Source: Eonycteris spelaea (Eukaryota; Chordata; Mammalia; Chiroptera; Pteropodidae). From it: a stretch of DNA of 64,000 nucleotides. The DNA lies in contig PUFA01000166.1 of NCBI GenBank assembly GCA_003508835.1, positions 1,350,001-1,414,000 on the forward strand, in the 5' to 3' direction. Both the position numbers and the translations under genes were made by a program. Below, in pieces: positions 45,536 to 58,345 of the stretch; the first letter of the stretch is position 1, and each line of letters starts with the position of its first letter. The notes under the pieces are model-generated. The model was not told where the DNA came from. It made no database searches and was given only the letters and a program-made list of their open reading frames with translations.

Positions 45536-45924
45536 CCAAGGGTTTTGACAATCAATGAAAGAGACCAAACTTGAAATTAAAAAATAAAAAAAAAATTCGA
45601 CATTTGAGGGCATTCTCAAGAACTAACTAGAAGCAGTATTTTTCAATGTATAACACATTCATCTATCTTGTTTGGGCATTTAAAAATCTTTTCCTGTTAG
45701 CTAGAAGAAAATTGAATTTAAAAGACCCTGTTTTTATACTAAACTTTGTCTTTCTATCTTGTTTTTTCTCTTCAGATGACTTTGGCTTACTTTCATAGAG
45801 ATTGCTGCTTCCTCTCTTTCTAAATGGTTAGATTTGATTGGCTTATTTTCCTTCTGCTTCCTCCTCCACTTCTCTCTTTCTCTTTCCCTTTCCATCAATG
45901 TTATTTGCTGTCATCAGTCATCAT
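45536..45924. other. Unassigned intergenic DNA
   Basis: Nothing recognised; a CT-rich stretch at 45855-45895. Confidence 0.5.
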
Positions 45925-46105
45925 TATCGTCACTATCCCCCTTGCCCTTATTCTATGTGCAAGATGCTTTACAAATATCTCACACTAATCCTCACAATAT
46001 TTTGCAGCAAATTCTTATTTTACTTTTTTTAAAGATGAAACATTAGGGTCCAGGGAGGTTTAGGAACCTGTTCAGTGTCATAGATGTGGGATTCAATGCT
46101 GAAAC
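45925..46105 (-). repeat. MIR SINE
   Basis: 'gcaagatgctttacaaatat', 'cacactaatcctcacaatat', 'ttaaagatgaaacattaggg', 'ctgttcagtgtcatagatgt'. Confidence 0.7.
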
Positions 46106-47824
46106 TGTTTTGCCTTTTTTTTCTTTCATTTCCTTCCTCCCTCATTCCCTCTCTCCTTTTCTTTCTTTTCCCTATTATTGTAAAAAGGAAAAAAAAAACA
46201 CCAGGATTTTAAATTCTACTATTTTACTTCTGTAAATAAATTTCTTTTGTTGGTTAATACAAGTGCATGGTTTGGGCAATTTTTTACCCACTTAAGCAAG
46301 CCCCCTTCCAACTCAAACTCAAGTTGAGAGACTGGATTAATCTTGCTGTGGTAGAGAGAATCCTGTGCCCCATACAGTCATGCATAACTTGCTGCTTATC
46401 AGCTCTAGATCCATATCCAGGGCCTATTCACTGCTCACTGTGTGGGCGGCCTTTCCGAGACAGATTTTCCTCTTCCTTTCACTAGTTTGTTCTTCCTGGG
46501 CCCTTATTTTAGATCCAAATGTTTTCTTCTGGAAAATATTATATTTCACTGTGGTTTCCCAGTGCAATAGCAAATGAAGTTTTTATGGACTTAGGGACAA
46601 TTAGATTTTAAAAACTATTCATACCCTAAGAAAAGCTAATTTTTAAACTTGAATAGATTGCTGGAGCACTTATCTAGGATTTGGGCATGCATAATTTAGG
46701 TAGATTACAGGTGATCCTCTATAAAAAAAGAGATAAAATCCCAAATTAAACTACACAGTTTTCCTCTTTCACTTGTTAAATTCTTAAGTATCACGGATCC
46801 AAATAAATGGTAGCAGATGGGCTGAGAGCTAACTTGAGCTAGAATGTGCCCATCTTTGCAGCTTATTCTAAGTTTAAAGATACTCTTAAAGATAGGTGCT
46901 GGCACTGAGAAACAGAGGTATCTGTCCTCTCAAGGTACGGCCAGTGTAAGTGGTACACCCAGTGTAAGCATCTTCTCTACTACACGGTGTCCTCAATGGC
47001 TTCATGGCCCCAAACATCGAATGTTTCTCCAAAGGGCACTGCCCTCAAGTCACTGTTTTCCTGCATTTTTTTTTTTTTGAAGTGGACACTGCTTATCTCA
47101 AGAGACATCCCTGGTTTCAGCATTCTTTTCTCCAGAACTGCCATCTGCTCCTGAGAATAGTTCTGCCAGCCACATTTTCTGTGATTTGCTTCATTATGTC
47201 TCAGTGTCCCTTACACAGTGCGTGATTTTCATGGAGTTGATGTTTCTTAGGAGGATTGTGGAAAGGAAAGAGAGAGTTTATAAAAATAATGAGGCTGAGC
47301 TTTGCTTAAAGATGTTCCGAATTACCCACTTATGAATTGACTGTTTAGAGAGGCAGCTTTCAAAATTGGCTGGGGAGCTTGAAGAGAAAGAAGTAAAAAT
47401 AATTTACGCTCAGCAGATATATATTTAGATAACAATTCAAAGAGAAGCAGATGAAGAAAACTTGTTAAACAACTAAAAACCATCAAAAGAAAATAACAGA
47501 CCGCAATTGGGCCACACAGCTGACACATGGATAGTAAATCTGACAGTGGAAAGTTGCAGACGAGGGCCCAGGGAAGCAGAGATTACCCTGGAAGCCAGGG
47601 CCTAAACCCAAAGTTCTGGTGTCCTTGCTTGAGAAAGGCTCTGGAGCTACAGCAGCATGAAATTTTCCTCTTTGCCTCAGCATCAAAGGAAGACAAATAT
47701 ATATCACTCTGTGATGCAACATCATCATTCTCACCTTGGCTTCAATTCTCTATGGGCCCCTGCTGAACTCAGGCCCTTCTCTCCTGCCTTGTTTATGGAA
47801 GAGTTGTGCCCTTGTTCTTTCATT
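46106..47824. other. Unassigned intergenic DNA
   Basis: About 1.7 kb. It starts with CT-rich DNA at 46110-46180. Several frames of 60-83 codons overlap on both strands at 46844-47766; none shows a domain or splice context. Confidence 0.5.
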
Positions 47825-48055
47825 TAATCAGCACATACTTAATTGCCAGGAACTATACTAGTTGCATGCAAATTGATTTATATGTGTACAATCATTTATA
47901 GATTACCAGGTATGTTCCAATACAGTATCTCAATAACTTGGGAAGTAAATTATAATGTTTTCATTTTACAGGTAGATTAGAGATAGGGAAACTCAGGAGG
48001 CTAAATAATTTTGTCTAAGATTTCACAGCCTTTAAGTAGAAACTCTGGCATCGAA
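47825..48055 (-). repeat. MIR SINE
   Basis: 'attgccaggaactatactag', 'atgttttcattttacaggta', 'gattagagatagggaaactc', 'gatttcacagcctttaagta'. Confidence 0.65.
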
Positions 48056-48275
48056 CACCTGTTGTGTATCATACAAGGCACAGTATTAGTTGTCAAGACC
48101 CCAGAGATGAATAAGATATGATCTCTGCCCTTGAGAAGATTAGGAACCAGGAAGGGAGGGGAAAGAGTAAAGACTTCAGTATGGATAATGCAAAGAAAAA
48201 CTAAGTATGATAAAAGAGGTACTGATAAGAGAGGTATAATTGAGTGGGGCTGATTAGAATTTAAGGAACCTTTCC
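48056..48275 (-). repeat. L2 LINE fragment
   Basis: 'gtatcatacaaggcacagta', 'tagttgtcaagaccccagag', 'tctgcccttgagaagattag' in antisense L2 order. Confidence 0.5.
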
Positions 48276-48959
48276 TTCCAAGTATTTGGATTGTGGCTGT
48301 GAATGGCCAAAGCCGAAAGCAGACTCTAAGATCTAAAAGAATGCATCATAAAATGGGGGCATTTCAGGTAGAAGTGACTGGCAGGTAGGAAAAGATACTT
48401 TTGGGGAGGAATTCCTGCTGGCTTATTCCTAATCATACAATGTAGAATTTCCTATTGTTAAATCTGATCTGTTGACCTATGTTTTAGAGGCAAGTAGCTA
48501 AGGATAGACTCCCAGCGAGTGGATTAAAACTCCATTATTACAGGGTTCAGACTGTGGAAGTGTTTTGTTTTTGTTTTCCACCCTCGGCCCCTACTCTGAA
48601 ATTGCTTGGGTCCTTGTCTGTACTTGACTATGTATGTGAGAAATCTCAACTGGTTGGTAAAAGCCTTCCTGTGCAATACTCTTATAACTCTCCTCTCTAA
48701 TCCTATTTGCATTGCTTCTGCCAGTAGGGTCTAATTTTTCAACTAAACTAGGACAATGACCTCCTACATTTTCTCTCCAGTTTGTGCCCTGCACTGCTGC
48801 ACAGTGACCCGTCTAACTCACAGCCATGATCTACAGCACTGCTGGGTTCAAAAACATTGAATGATTCACCTTGGATTAGAGAAAAATATCCATGGAATGA
48901 TACTGAAGGCCAGGGTGGCCAGGCATCTTAGTCCTGGTTTACACCTGTATCCTAGATGT
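48276..48959. other. Unassigned intergenic DNA
   Basis: Nothing recognised. Confidence 0.5.
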
Positions 48960-49174
48960 CCTGCATCCTAGATGTCCCTTTCACTCTCAATGTGTCTTGG
49001 TTTGGATTCTGTCTTACTCTAGGTCCTCAACCATCTGGTTTCTGCCTATATTTCCAGACCCATAATCCACCCACCTTTCTCTGTCCTGGTACACAGCACT
49101 ATCATTATAGCCCTCTTAGTCATCCACAGCCAGGACTTGCACTTCTGCAACTAAGCATTGTTGTGCTGGAATGG

Positions 49175-49208
<34 letters not shown>

Positions 49209-49520
49209 CTATTTTACTCTTTCTCATCTTTTAAACCCAGCTCAGATGCCACCTTCTAGCTAACTCAGAAATAAATTCTGGAATGAATTGAGTTAACTTT
49301 CTCCTTCTGGACCTAGAATATTTTTTGTTCTGGTCTCTATGCCATGTATTATATCATTGTGTCATGATATATCATTGCTACAGATCAGACACCCTCATGA
49401 GAATGTGAGTTCTTTAGGGCAAGGATGTGTTAATTGTGTCTTCCTATTAGTGGCTTCCTGGCCACTACCTGGCCAGAATTTTGTTTGTAAGAGAGGCTCA
49501 GGAATGTTGACTTAGTTGTA
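48960..49520 (+). repeat. L2 LINE, interrupted by T30
   Basis: L2-like order: 'catcttttaaacccagctca', 'gatgccaccttctagctaac', 'gagaatgtgagttctttagg', 'gcaaggatgtgttaattgtg'. A run of 30 T at 49177-49206 splits it. I see no SINE body attached to the run. Confidence 0.6.
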
Positions 49521-50884
49521 AAAATGATTTAGTAAACTTGGAGTTAATTTACAGCTGTTCAGTTTCAATAGGATTGTCCTCTTTTCCAACAATTAAATTT
49601 CCTGGGGCATCTGTGACCCTCTGTACTTTGCCAAAGGGCCTCATATGACTTCTATATAACCAGGTCATAGGTTTCTACCACAGACACATTATCCTTCACC
49701 AGATATTTCTTGCATAATTAATAACCTCTCTCTCTTTCTGTCTACTTTGTTTTTGAATACTTGTATCCTGCTTTGAGTAAACCAGTATTAGTCAACAAGA
49801 GTTCATGAAACACATTAAGAAGTAACTATTAGCTTTATATAAGGACTTGCCATAGGATTGTTTTTGATATTCAATTCCTATTATGTTCTTTAGTATTATA
49901 TTTAAAAGTAGTTTGAAGAATGCATTTATTAAATAAAGGCAGATTCTGTACTTTGAAGACTCCTAGTGGATTTGTGTCTTGATATTAGTTATCTTTTCTT
50001 AGTTTCTTGATTGTTTTAAGGTAAATTCACTTACTTTTGACCATTCTGGGATTCTGTCCTGTCAGTTCTTTGCTTTTATGCAGACTAATTAAAACTTCAG
50101 CTCTAATTATTCCTGGAAGATTACCTTACCAGGTGAACATTTGTCATTATTTTTGGCCATCCAAAACTTTTTTTCTGATGGCTTAGGTGCATTTTTATTG
50201 GTTTTCTATCATCTAGCACCACCAACATTCTTCTGTTTGAGAAATTTACTACCTTATAAATCATCACCTGCCAGTATAGAAGTAAAATAATTTTTTTTTT
50301 CTTTTTTACCTTTCCTTATAGTATGTGTCTTTGATGCTTGCTGACAGGGTATCCTCACCAAACTTCAAATTGGAAGTTAGTGCTACAAGGTAAAAGGTAC
50401 CTTGGAAAAAACTACTGTGGCAGGGTGGTGGCAGTTACATTTGATTTTCTGAAGCAAGAGTCTATACCCAGCCTTAGCCATGTGGAAGGTGCAGCTGTGG
50501 AACCTCAGGCCTGCAATGAAGACGATGATATTTCCAACTGAAATAGCATTGTGGTGCGCACATGATTCCTGGCTACCCAAGCCCTTATTGTGCTTCTCTG
50601 GCACTCCAGGAAATTCTGTGAATGACCTAATATCCTTCAATGAGTTGTTTTCTGTTTAAACTAGCTAGAGTTAGTGTGTATTATTTGTAAGTAAGAAAAT
50701 CTTGATGGATAAAGATCTGCATTATGGCCAGTGTTAGTTCCTATTGTTGATTTTGTCTCTGGAAGTAGTCTGTTATGCAGATGGTCTGTTATGAGATGGA
50801 AATCTTGCTGAGGTTTATGTCTCTGTAGTAGCTAGTTTCTGTGTTGTTCAGTCCTAGAGACTGTAACTTTTAAGTAACTCTTCC
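49521..50884. other. Unassigned intergenic DNA
   Basis: Nothing recognised. Frames of 67 and 85 codons at 50338-50640 overlap on opposite strands. Confidence 0.5.
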
Positions 50885-51300
50885 ATCTGTTGGTTTTTCC
50901 CCATTTCCAGTGCTATCATCTAAGGCCAGGCTATCATCATTCTCTCCCTGGGCTGCTGCAACAGTCTCTGCACCCACCTTCCTGGGTTCAGTCCTGGCCC
51001 TCTATAACCATCCTTCATCTTGCAGCCAGAAGAGGCTTCCTAACATGTGCATTTTATCCTGGCACTCCACTTCATGGACACTTAATGGCTCTCTAATACT
51101 CTTCAAATAAAGTATGAGGTCCCAATATGTTTTTACAACTTTAATGTTACAGTTCTGTTTACCTTTCACATCTGATCTCTGTTCCTCTGACTTATATTCC
51201 AAATGTATTGGACTTTATCAGTTCCTTGAATGGGGTCCAAACCTCTAGGTCACTCTGTTCCTTCTGCTTACACACTATTCCTCTCCTCATTCAGCCTTTT
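50885..51300 (+). repeat. L2 LINE fragment
   Basis: 'ctctccctgggctgctgcaa', 'cttgcagccagaagaggctt', 'tccacttcatggacacttaa', 'cacatctgatctctgttcct' are in L2 order, including the RT-distal segment. Confidence 0.6.
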
Positions 51301-51324
51301 TTGGCTCAGTCTTTGCAAAAGGCA

Positions 51325-51600
51325 AAGTACTGCTGGCTGCTGTAAAAGATAAATCTGAAATTCACAGAGATGTAACACAATGAGAGTATATTTTTCATTT
51401 GCTTCAGAGCCCAGCGATGGCATTCCTAGCTGGTAGACCTTCTTCATGTCCATCCAGGAATCCAGGCTCCTTCCAGGATGGCTTCACCGTCCTCCAGGTC
51501 CTTGAAAATGCTCCCTTTTAGTGGTGCATGGGGAGAGAGAATGAAGTCTTCTGAACCACTCCTGAAAGTGCTGTGTTTCACAGACCCTTCTAATTATAAG
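51325..51600 (+). repeat. Possible old LTR fragment
   Basis: 'gctggctgctgtaaaagata', 'gagagtatatttttcatttg' and 'atgtccatccaggaatccag' faintly resemble an ERVL-type LTR. Ends not found. Confidence 0.3.
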
Positions 51601-51799
51601 GGAGTTGGGAGGCATAGTCTATGAGTGTACCCTAAGGAAACAGAAATAGAAGTACCTGTCCCAGAACTTGTTTATTTTCAAGGCTTCAACTGTGATTGCC
51701 TTTTAGAGAACTTCTTTGATTCTCTATTCCCCAGTCTATTCAGGTACCCCTTTTGGTGCTCTCAAACAAGCATGTTTTCTAAGAGAGGCATTAGAAAGC

Positions 51800-52040
51800 T
51801 AAAAATGCAGGTTCTATAACCAGTCACATGGGTTTACATCTTAGCTTCATGATTTACCAGCTATTGAATCTGAGCAAGTTACTTAATTATGTTTTGGGCC
51901 TAATATCTTATGAAATTTGGGTATCAGTAGTGCTTACTTCAAAGTGATAAGTATTATGTGAGATGATGTACATAGAGTAACGAGCACACTGCTATATATA
52001 AAGTAAATGTGTGATAAATATTAGTACTTATAATTCCTCT
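51800..52040 (+). repeat. MIR SINE
   Basis: 'gattctgagca'-type text is preceded by 'catgatttaccagctattga' and followed by 'gcaagttacttaattatgtt', 'gtatcagtagtgcttacttc' and 'gtaacgagcacactgcta'. A nearly full-length MIR. Confidence 0.75.
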
Positions 52041-52224
52041 TTAGCCATCATAGCACATAAGAGTCAATAAAGCACAGCTTGTTTATTGGCCTATTCAGTG
52101 GTGTTTTGGAGCTTGTTTGCACTAGTTTACAAGTGCCAACTGTGTATATCTTTTTCAATTCTTCACATTGGTAGGTTGAAATAGGCCATCATATGAGTGT
52201 TTATAACACAGAAATAAGTAAACA

Positions 52225-52346
52225 GTATAAAAACTTGATTATTTTTTAGATTATTTTTTAAATCTATTTTTGAGTTATAGTTGATATATTAGTTTATATA
52301 TAGTTGACATATTATATTATTATTTTAGGTGTATAACAGTGATAAG

Positions 52347-52384
<38 letters not shown>

Positions 52385-53040
52385 CACACACCCCTTTTGA
52401 AGTGATCACCCCAATAAGTCTAGTACCCATCTGGCACCATATATAGTTATTATAATATTATTGACTATATTTCCTGTGCTGTACTTTATATCCCTGTGAC
52501 TACTTTTATAACTGGCAATTTTTTACTTCTTAATCTTTTTACTTTTTCACCTAGCCCTCCAACCCTCTCCCTATCTGATGACCATCAGTTTGTTTTCTAT
52601 CTATGTTTTTTGTTATGTTTGTTCTTTTATTTTGTCTTTGTTTTTGTTTTTTTAGATTCCACATATAAGTGAAGTCATACAGTATTTGTCTTTCTCTGTC
52701 TGACTTATTTAACTTAGCATAATACCCTCTAAGCCCATACAGGTTGTTGCAAATGGCAAGATTTCATTCTTTTTATGGTTGAGTGATATTCCACTGTATA
52801 TGTGTACCGCATCATCTCTGTTCATTCATCTATTGATGGGCACCTAGGTTGTTTTTATATCTAGGATATTGTAAATAAAGCTGCAGTGGATATAGGGGTA
52901 TATATATATTTAAATAAGTGTTTTAAATTTTTTTAGATAAATATCCTGAGGTGGAATTGCTGGATCATATGGTAGTTCTATTTTTTAATTTTCTGAGGAA
53001 CCTCCATACTGTTTTCCACAGTGGCTGCACTGTTTGTTCT
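52225..53040 (-). repeat. L1 LINE, 3'UTR and end of ORF2
   Basis: 'gagttatagttgatatatta', 'ccacatataagtgaagtcat', 'atggcaagatttcattcttt', 'ggtggaattgctggatcata', 'ctccatactgttttccacag'. The 5' truncation is at about 53037. An (AC)n tract at 52350-52380 lies in the 3'UTR. Confidence 0.8.
52350..52380. repeat. (AC)n microsatellite
   Basis: About 15 AC units inside the L1 3'UTR. Confidence 0.95.
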
Positions 53041-53660
53041 TTAACCTGCACACAACTGTTTCTGCTTCTGCTTGTATCCTTTATCTGGTTCTTTGGGGCA
53101 AGTTCTGTGAAGGAAAAGCCTGGAGCAGTACTTTATATGTAGCAAGTACTCAATAACTCTATTTTGAGAGACTGATTGAAAGTGTTGGAAGAAAATCTAG
53201 GAAACCGTAGAGAATGGAGCGAAGTAGTGTGTGTGTGTGTATGCCCCAGAGACCTTGAGTAACTGAGGATTGAAGAGTTACTTAGTCTCTAAAGATTTAC
53301 CCCAAAATATGAGAGCATTTCTTGACCGAGCTAATTAGGAAACTAAGAGTACAGGAAGCGAGGTCAGAACAGATTAGCGATACATGTTTGTGATCTCTGG
53401 GTGTCACTGAGAAGTTCAAGGTGATGTAAGGTGAAGTTCCTGAAGAAAATGAGCTGGTAATTCTCTGAGAAAGATGATATACACAATGCAATGGAGAACA
53501 GAGCACTGTAATTTTGTGGCAGGCTGAATTGACTCTTTTTATCTTCCAGTAATTATTTTCATGTTTGCATTTGGTGCCACGATCAGCTTGGGTCACTCTC
53601 TTTTATTTACATACACTTATTAATTTTGGGGAGACGAACATTTATTCTTGTATTATTTCA
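53041..53660. other. Mostly unassigned, with an L2/MIR tail
   Basis: 53115-53165 reads 'gcctggagcagtactttata' and 'gtagcaagtactcaataact', an L2/MIR 3' tail in sense. The rest is not recognised, including the 99-codon minus frame at 53297-53596. Confidence 0.45.
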
Positions 53661-53664
53661 GCAC

Positions 53665-53805
53665 TTTCTGAAAAGTAGCATGATGTTTAGGGCAGGAGAT
53701 TAAGCAGATACCTGGTTTAGTTCTCTGCCTCCTGTCAAGCTCACCTTTGTTTCACTCACAGCATCTGGCCTATGTTCAATAAATATTTATTCAAAAAACA
53801 TAACT
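53665..53805 (+). repeat. MIR or L2 3' fragment
   Basis: 'gtagcatgatgtttagggca' at the left, and 'agcatctggcctatgttcaa' plus 'taaatatttattca' at the right. Confidence 0.45.
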
Positions 53806-54238
53806 GACTAGTTACATCAGCACCCTTTCATGCAAAAAGGCAATCTATACTATTTGAAAATATATAGAGAGGAAACTTTCCTATATTCACTTTTTATATG
53901 AGGGGTTTTCTTTCTTCCTTCCACCCTCTCTTCTTTCCTTCCTTTTTTTTTTTAATTTTTAAATTGTCAACTTAACTTTGTGTCTATTACTTCACAGATG
54001 TGGCTTAGTGCAGATATTAAAAGACTGTTAAATTTTATACTTTATCACTGCAAAGGCAATGCTTTATTCATAGAAAGACCATTTAATTCAATTTCAACAC
54101 CATCTTCTCTGAACTTCAAAAATCCAACTCCCAATATTTTTGTAAGTTATGAGTTCCACAACACTCTGAATTTCTATTATATGAAAGGGGTCTCCTCACA
54201 GCCATCATTTCTTTGTACTGAAATTTCTTCTTGACCTA
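53806..54238. other. Unassigned intergenic DNA
   Basis: Short CT-rich stretch at 53905-53952. Nothing else recognised. Confidence 0.5.
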
Positions 54239-54239
54239 T

Positions 54240-54360
54240 CATAGTCTAGGTTTGCCTTTTTTGAGAGCAGTAACTTTGTTTTATACTTCTAGGTTTTTCC
54301 AGCACACTATCTGGCACATAGGAAGAGTTCTAGAAATATGTGTTGAATGCCTGTGTATTT
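54240..54360 (+). repeat. L2 LINE 3' end
   Basis: 'gagagcagtaactttgtttt', 'cagcacactatctggcacat', 'aggaagagttctagaaatat', 'gtgttgaatg'. Confidence 0.65.
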
Positions 54361-54449
54361 CATCAGAGATAGGGAAGGCTGAGCCTTATAGTACTTCTAT
54401 ATGTCTTATAGTGCAAAAGAAATAGCATTCTTAGACACCCGAAGGCTCA

Positions 54450-54592
54450 AATAACTCAACTCAAAACTGAAATTCAAAGTGAGTTTCCTTAGGTCACACA
54501 GCTAGTAAGTGGCAGAGCTGAGACTTGAACCTAATCTCCTAGGCCTGGATCAAACTCTTTCTATAACACTATGGCTGTCCTGCTGGTAGACA
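54450..54592 (-). repeat. MIR SINE
   Basis: 'aggtcacacagctagtaagt', 'ggcagagctgagacttgaac', 'ctataacactatggctgt': the best-preserved MIR core in the window. Confidence 0.85.
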
Positions 54593-55534
54593 TATTCTGA
54601 TGGATTGGCCCAGGCAGACCTTGGTGATGAATAGGAACTGAGTAAGTCTCTTTGTGGGGCAAGTGCATTTTTTAAAGGTCCATTTAGCAGAGGAATGGCT
54701 ACGAATTGCTGCTACTCAGAAGTTACAAAGGTACATTCATTCCTTCAGGGAAAGAACGCGCCGCCAAGTGGAGACTAGTCACTGCTCCTCTGATCCATTA
54801 CTTAAATTTTCAAGTTTGTTCTCTAAGTAGGAGTTATTATTTAGAAATTTAATCCAGTCCGAAGCTGTGAAAAATGCCAGCTTTGTTTCTATTGTGGGAG
54901 AAAATATCCATTTACTAAGAGATTAAAATAGTGGCTATTTGTGTTTTTTCCAAGTAGACTTTTTAAAGTTATGCTGGAACAATACACAGCCACATGAGAG
55001 AGATACCTGTCCAGTAATAAGTGCATAACAAAGATAAGCCAAGAACTAGAAACTGTGAGAGGTAAATTACCTAACCCTTAAGCCTGCCCCCAATGCCGAC
55101 TGGTGTATTTGGAATCTCCTTCATTGAACTGAGGCACCACTGTGCTCTTCTGGCTTTGCTGAGTACAGTTCTTGTTGACTACAGTGTTGTTATTGTTGTT
55201 TTAGCATAATAATTTCCCAGGATATAGGGTTCTACCAGATACCTAATGCCTGATCAGCAACAAGAAGAATGTTTCTGAAATACATAATTGTTTTTGAGAG
55301 TCTTCTATAATTGAAATGAAGGTAAAGTAAAACACATGTTTTTATTGATGCTTTTTATTCCCAAATTGTTCCAGAGATATTGGAGATTGGCAATATGTAC
55401 TTGACGAGGTCAGCCTGGGAAACAGTACAAAGAATTGTCAAGGTAACTCTCATCTTTCGGTATCCCTTCATCTTTTGACAATATCTAGGTGCCACTGATG
55501 ATGCCAATCATTTCAGGCCCACCAATATACCTGG
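54593..55534. other. Unassigned intergenic DNA
   Basis: Nothing recognised. Confidence 0.5.
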
Positions 55535-55645
55535 ATGATAGACTATGGACTATATTTCTTCTGTATTCTTCCATGAAGTATAGCACACAGCTCAGTCCTT
55601 CATTGGTTATCAGTAATATTTGTTAAATAAATAAATGAATTATCT
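55535..55645 (+). repeat. L2 LINE 3' end
   Basis: 'gaagtatagcacacagctca' and 'taatatttgttaaataaata'. Confidence 0.5.
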
Positions 55646-55684
55646 CTGTTATTTTGTCTTTAAAGTGCTTTCATTGACATTGAT

Positions 55685-55788
55685 CATACTTGATCCTTGA
55701 GATGTGAGACCTATTAATAACATTTTATAACTGTGGCAGTTGAACTTCAGAGAGATTAAATGACTTGCCAAAAATGACATGAAGAAGC
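55685..55788 (-). repeat. MIR SINE fragment
   Basis: 'aataacattttataactgtg', 'cagagagattaaatgacttg', 'ccaaaaatgacatgaag'. Confidence 0.6.
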
Positions 55789-56480
55789 AATTCACAAAAG
55801 AAGCATAACAATAATTAATAAATATATTTAAATAATTTAAATGTTATGAGTAATAAAAGTACACCAACAGTACATACCATTTTTACTTACCATGCTAGCA
55901 AATATTAGAAAGAGCAATATTGAGTGTTGATGAAAGTGTGGGAAAACATGACCTCTTGTATACTTTTAGTATAACTATGAGTATAAATTAATTAAAATTT
56001 TTAGAGGTCAGTCTGTCAATATGTAAAAATTTCTTGAGAATATATAAACCTTTTGATCTCATAATTCTGCTTAAAAACATTTATTTTAAGAAACCAACTA
56101 CACAAGATATTTATTAAGGCATTATTTATACTAAAGAAATAGAAGTAAACTAGAAATCTACCAGTAAAAGATTGGCTAATTGATATGTGTACTGGTTAAT
56201 GTATGTATAGTTATGTTTTGCAACACCATTCACAAATAATTTGAATAGTTTAATAATATTTATTGATGTGAAAAAGTTTCCATGATATACTGTTAAGTCA
56301 AGAAAGTATACAAAATAGTTTGAACAGTGTGATTACCCTTTGTTTAAAAAAAAAATCCCTATATGTCTGTGTGCCTGTGGTCATGCATAGAGCCTAATAT
56401 GTGTTCACATATGTAGAAGGATACATCAAATCATCTGTTAACAAAAGTCCTTTAGTATATTAGTCATTTTTTTTTAATTT
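55789..56480 (+). repeat. L1/HAL1-type LINE fragment, ORF2 end
   Basis: 'gctagcaaatattagaaaga', 'ctcataattctgcttaaaaa', 'gaagtaaactagaaatctac', 'cagtaaaagattggctaatt', 'gaacagtgtgattacccttt'. Sense LINE text with many stops. Confidence 0.65.
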
Positions 56481-56504
56481 TCTGTATCTTATGATGTTTT
56501 GACA

Positions 56505-56960
56505 TCTTGAGGGGCCTTATCATGGAGAAACTGCCCCTCCCTGGGCTAGCTAATTCCTAAAGATAGTAAACAATTAGAAGCACATATCTCATTTTCAAGC
56601 CAACCTCTATCTTTATCTAATTCTCACACACCAAGACAATATTTCTCCTGCCTAAATCACCCCAAGGACAGGTGCCAGACAGCTTGGGACAACCCCCATG
56701 CTTCCAAACCCATCAGAATTATTCAAACTAGTCAATCCTAAAATGTTTACCCTGTCCTGCTTTGCCTTTTCTGCAGAAATCGCATAAAGGCTCAGGCCTA
56801 CACTTTACTCTCACACCTACTTCTGCCTCCTAACCAAACCCGATGCTTTGGCTACCTTGGCATGGCATGTCCCCTTCTCTTGGGACATATAAGTAATATA
56901 TTCTTCTTTCAATGGTATCAGGCTCTCCATGTCTTCACTTGTCAGCTTCATAAATTAAAA
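56505..56960 (+). repeat. Possible ERV LTR
   Basis: 'aaactgcccctccctgggct', 'aattctcacacaccaagaca', 'caggctctccatgtcttcac' and a TATA-like 'acatataagtaat' suggest a gammaretroviral-type LTR. No clear AATAAA and no flanking duplication were found. Confidence 0.4.
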
Positions 56961-57029
56961 TCCTGCTAGTACAAATTAGCTACCTGGGTTTATTTTACTT
57001 TCTTCTTTTCTATATTTTATGTATATAGG

Positions 57030-57111
57030 GGGTATTAAAATATACATATATATACACATACACATATACATACATACATACATATATACATACATATATA
57101 TATATATATAT
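57030..57111. repeat. (ATAC)n/(AT)n tract
   Basis: TACA/TATA units, ending in about 10 TA units at 57093-57111. A short His/Ile/Tyr-rich frame over it is an artefact. Confidence 0.9.
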
Positions 57112-58229
57112 AATTCTGTTTTGTTTTTCTCCTACGGTTTTGATTTCTTTATTTTTATTATTCTTCTCTTAAGGACTATCAAAGAGCATCTGATGTTTTG
57201 GAAAATCTTATTCTTTTTGCTCTTAAGTTTTCTGGCTCACTCATGGTAGACCATTTTCTCACCTGTTGATAACTCTGTAAGGTCATCTTACTGGATCTTA
57301 TCTGAAGGAATTATCTGTGGCTTCCTAGATTTGTTTCCCTAAAGGAGTTTCCATTCTAATCCAATGATATCACTAGCTACTATGTCTTAGTTTGAAGCAT
57401 TCCTGACCATGGAGGTGATGTAGTATGAGGTCAGGCCACTGTTGCAAATATTCTCTGGAATTTAAAATTTTCTATTTATAGCACAAGTATCAACATAGAA
57501 ACTTCCTATGGTCTTCTGGAGCTGTTGGTTCTTTTTGTTTGTTTTTTAGCCCATTGTCATCATCTCTTCCTTTACCTTTAGGCTTACATTTTGCTTTTGA
57601 TTTCTCTTGTGTTCACCCTGTTGTCCATCTTCCTCATTTTCTATTTTCCTGTCATTATTACCTTCCACACCTTGACCTCCTCTCCATTCACGTGAGGATC
57701 TAAATCTAACTCTCCACCTTGCTTGAGCCCAGGAACTCATCCACCATTTTCATTTAGACATTAAATCTCAGGTTTGTTAGTTTCTGAGCATGGCACACTG
57801 CCCCGTGGCCCATCATCTCTGCCACAGTAACAGTGGCTGCATTAGCTTGCACACCAGCTGCTCTGCTCTCTCTGGTTCTGAGGTTCATCTCTGTTTTTTC
57901 TGGCTCCTGAGGATTTTCCTACTTTCCTAAGAACTCAACTTTCTATTTAAAAGAATATCATATTTTATCAAGCTTTACTATGTATTTTGTAATAAGAGGT
58001 TAAAATTTTTGGTCTAAAAATGTAAGTCTTAATAGAGAGAAAAATAATAAGCTATTTTATTTGGTAAAACAAAAATTATTTGCCTAATATCATAAATTGG
58101 CAGAGACAAGACTTGAGTATAGATCTCTGGCTCCAGATCCCATGTTCTTTTTTACTATGCCTACTGACCTACAACTTTTTGTAAAATAGCATGGTAAGGC
58201 AGAAAGGTAATGAGCACTATATGAGAAGG
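57112..58229. other. Unassigned intergenic DNA
   Basis: About 1.1 kb, T-rich in the left part. No recognised repeat or exon. Confidence 0.5.
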
Positions 58230-58345
58230 CAAAAGGCCTAGATTCTTTTCAATAAATTTACTGAATGATTTTGAGCAAATTTTATTGCTTCTCAGAGCCT
58301 TTGTTTCATTATTGTCAAAATGAGAGTAATATATCCTCTGTTTAT
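58230..58345 (+). repeat. MIR SINE fragment
   Basis: 'gcctagattcttttcaataa', 'gaatgattttgagcaaattt', 'cagagcctttgtttcattat', 'caaaatgagagtaatatatc'. Confidence 0.65.
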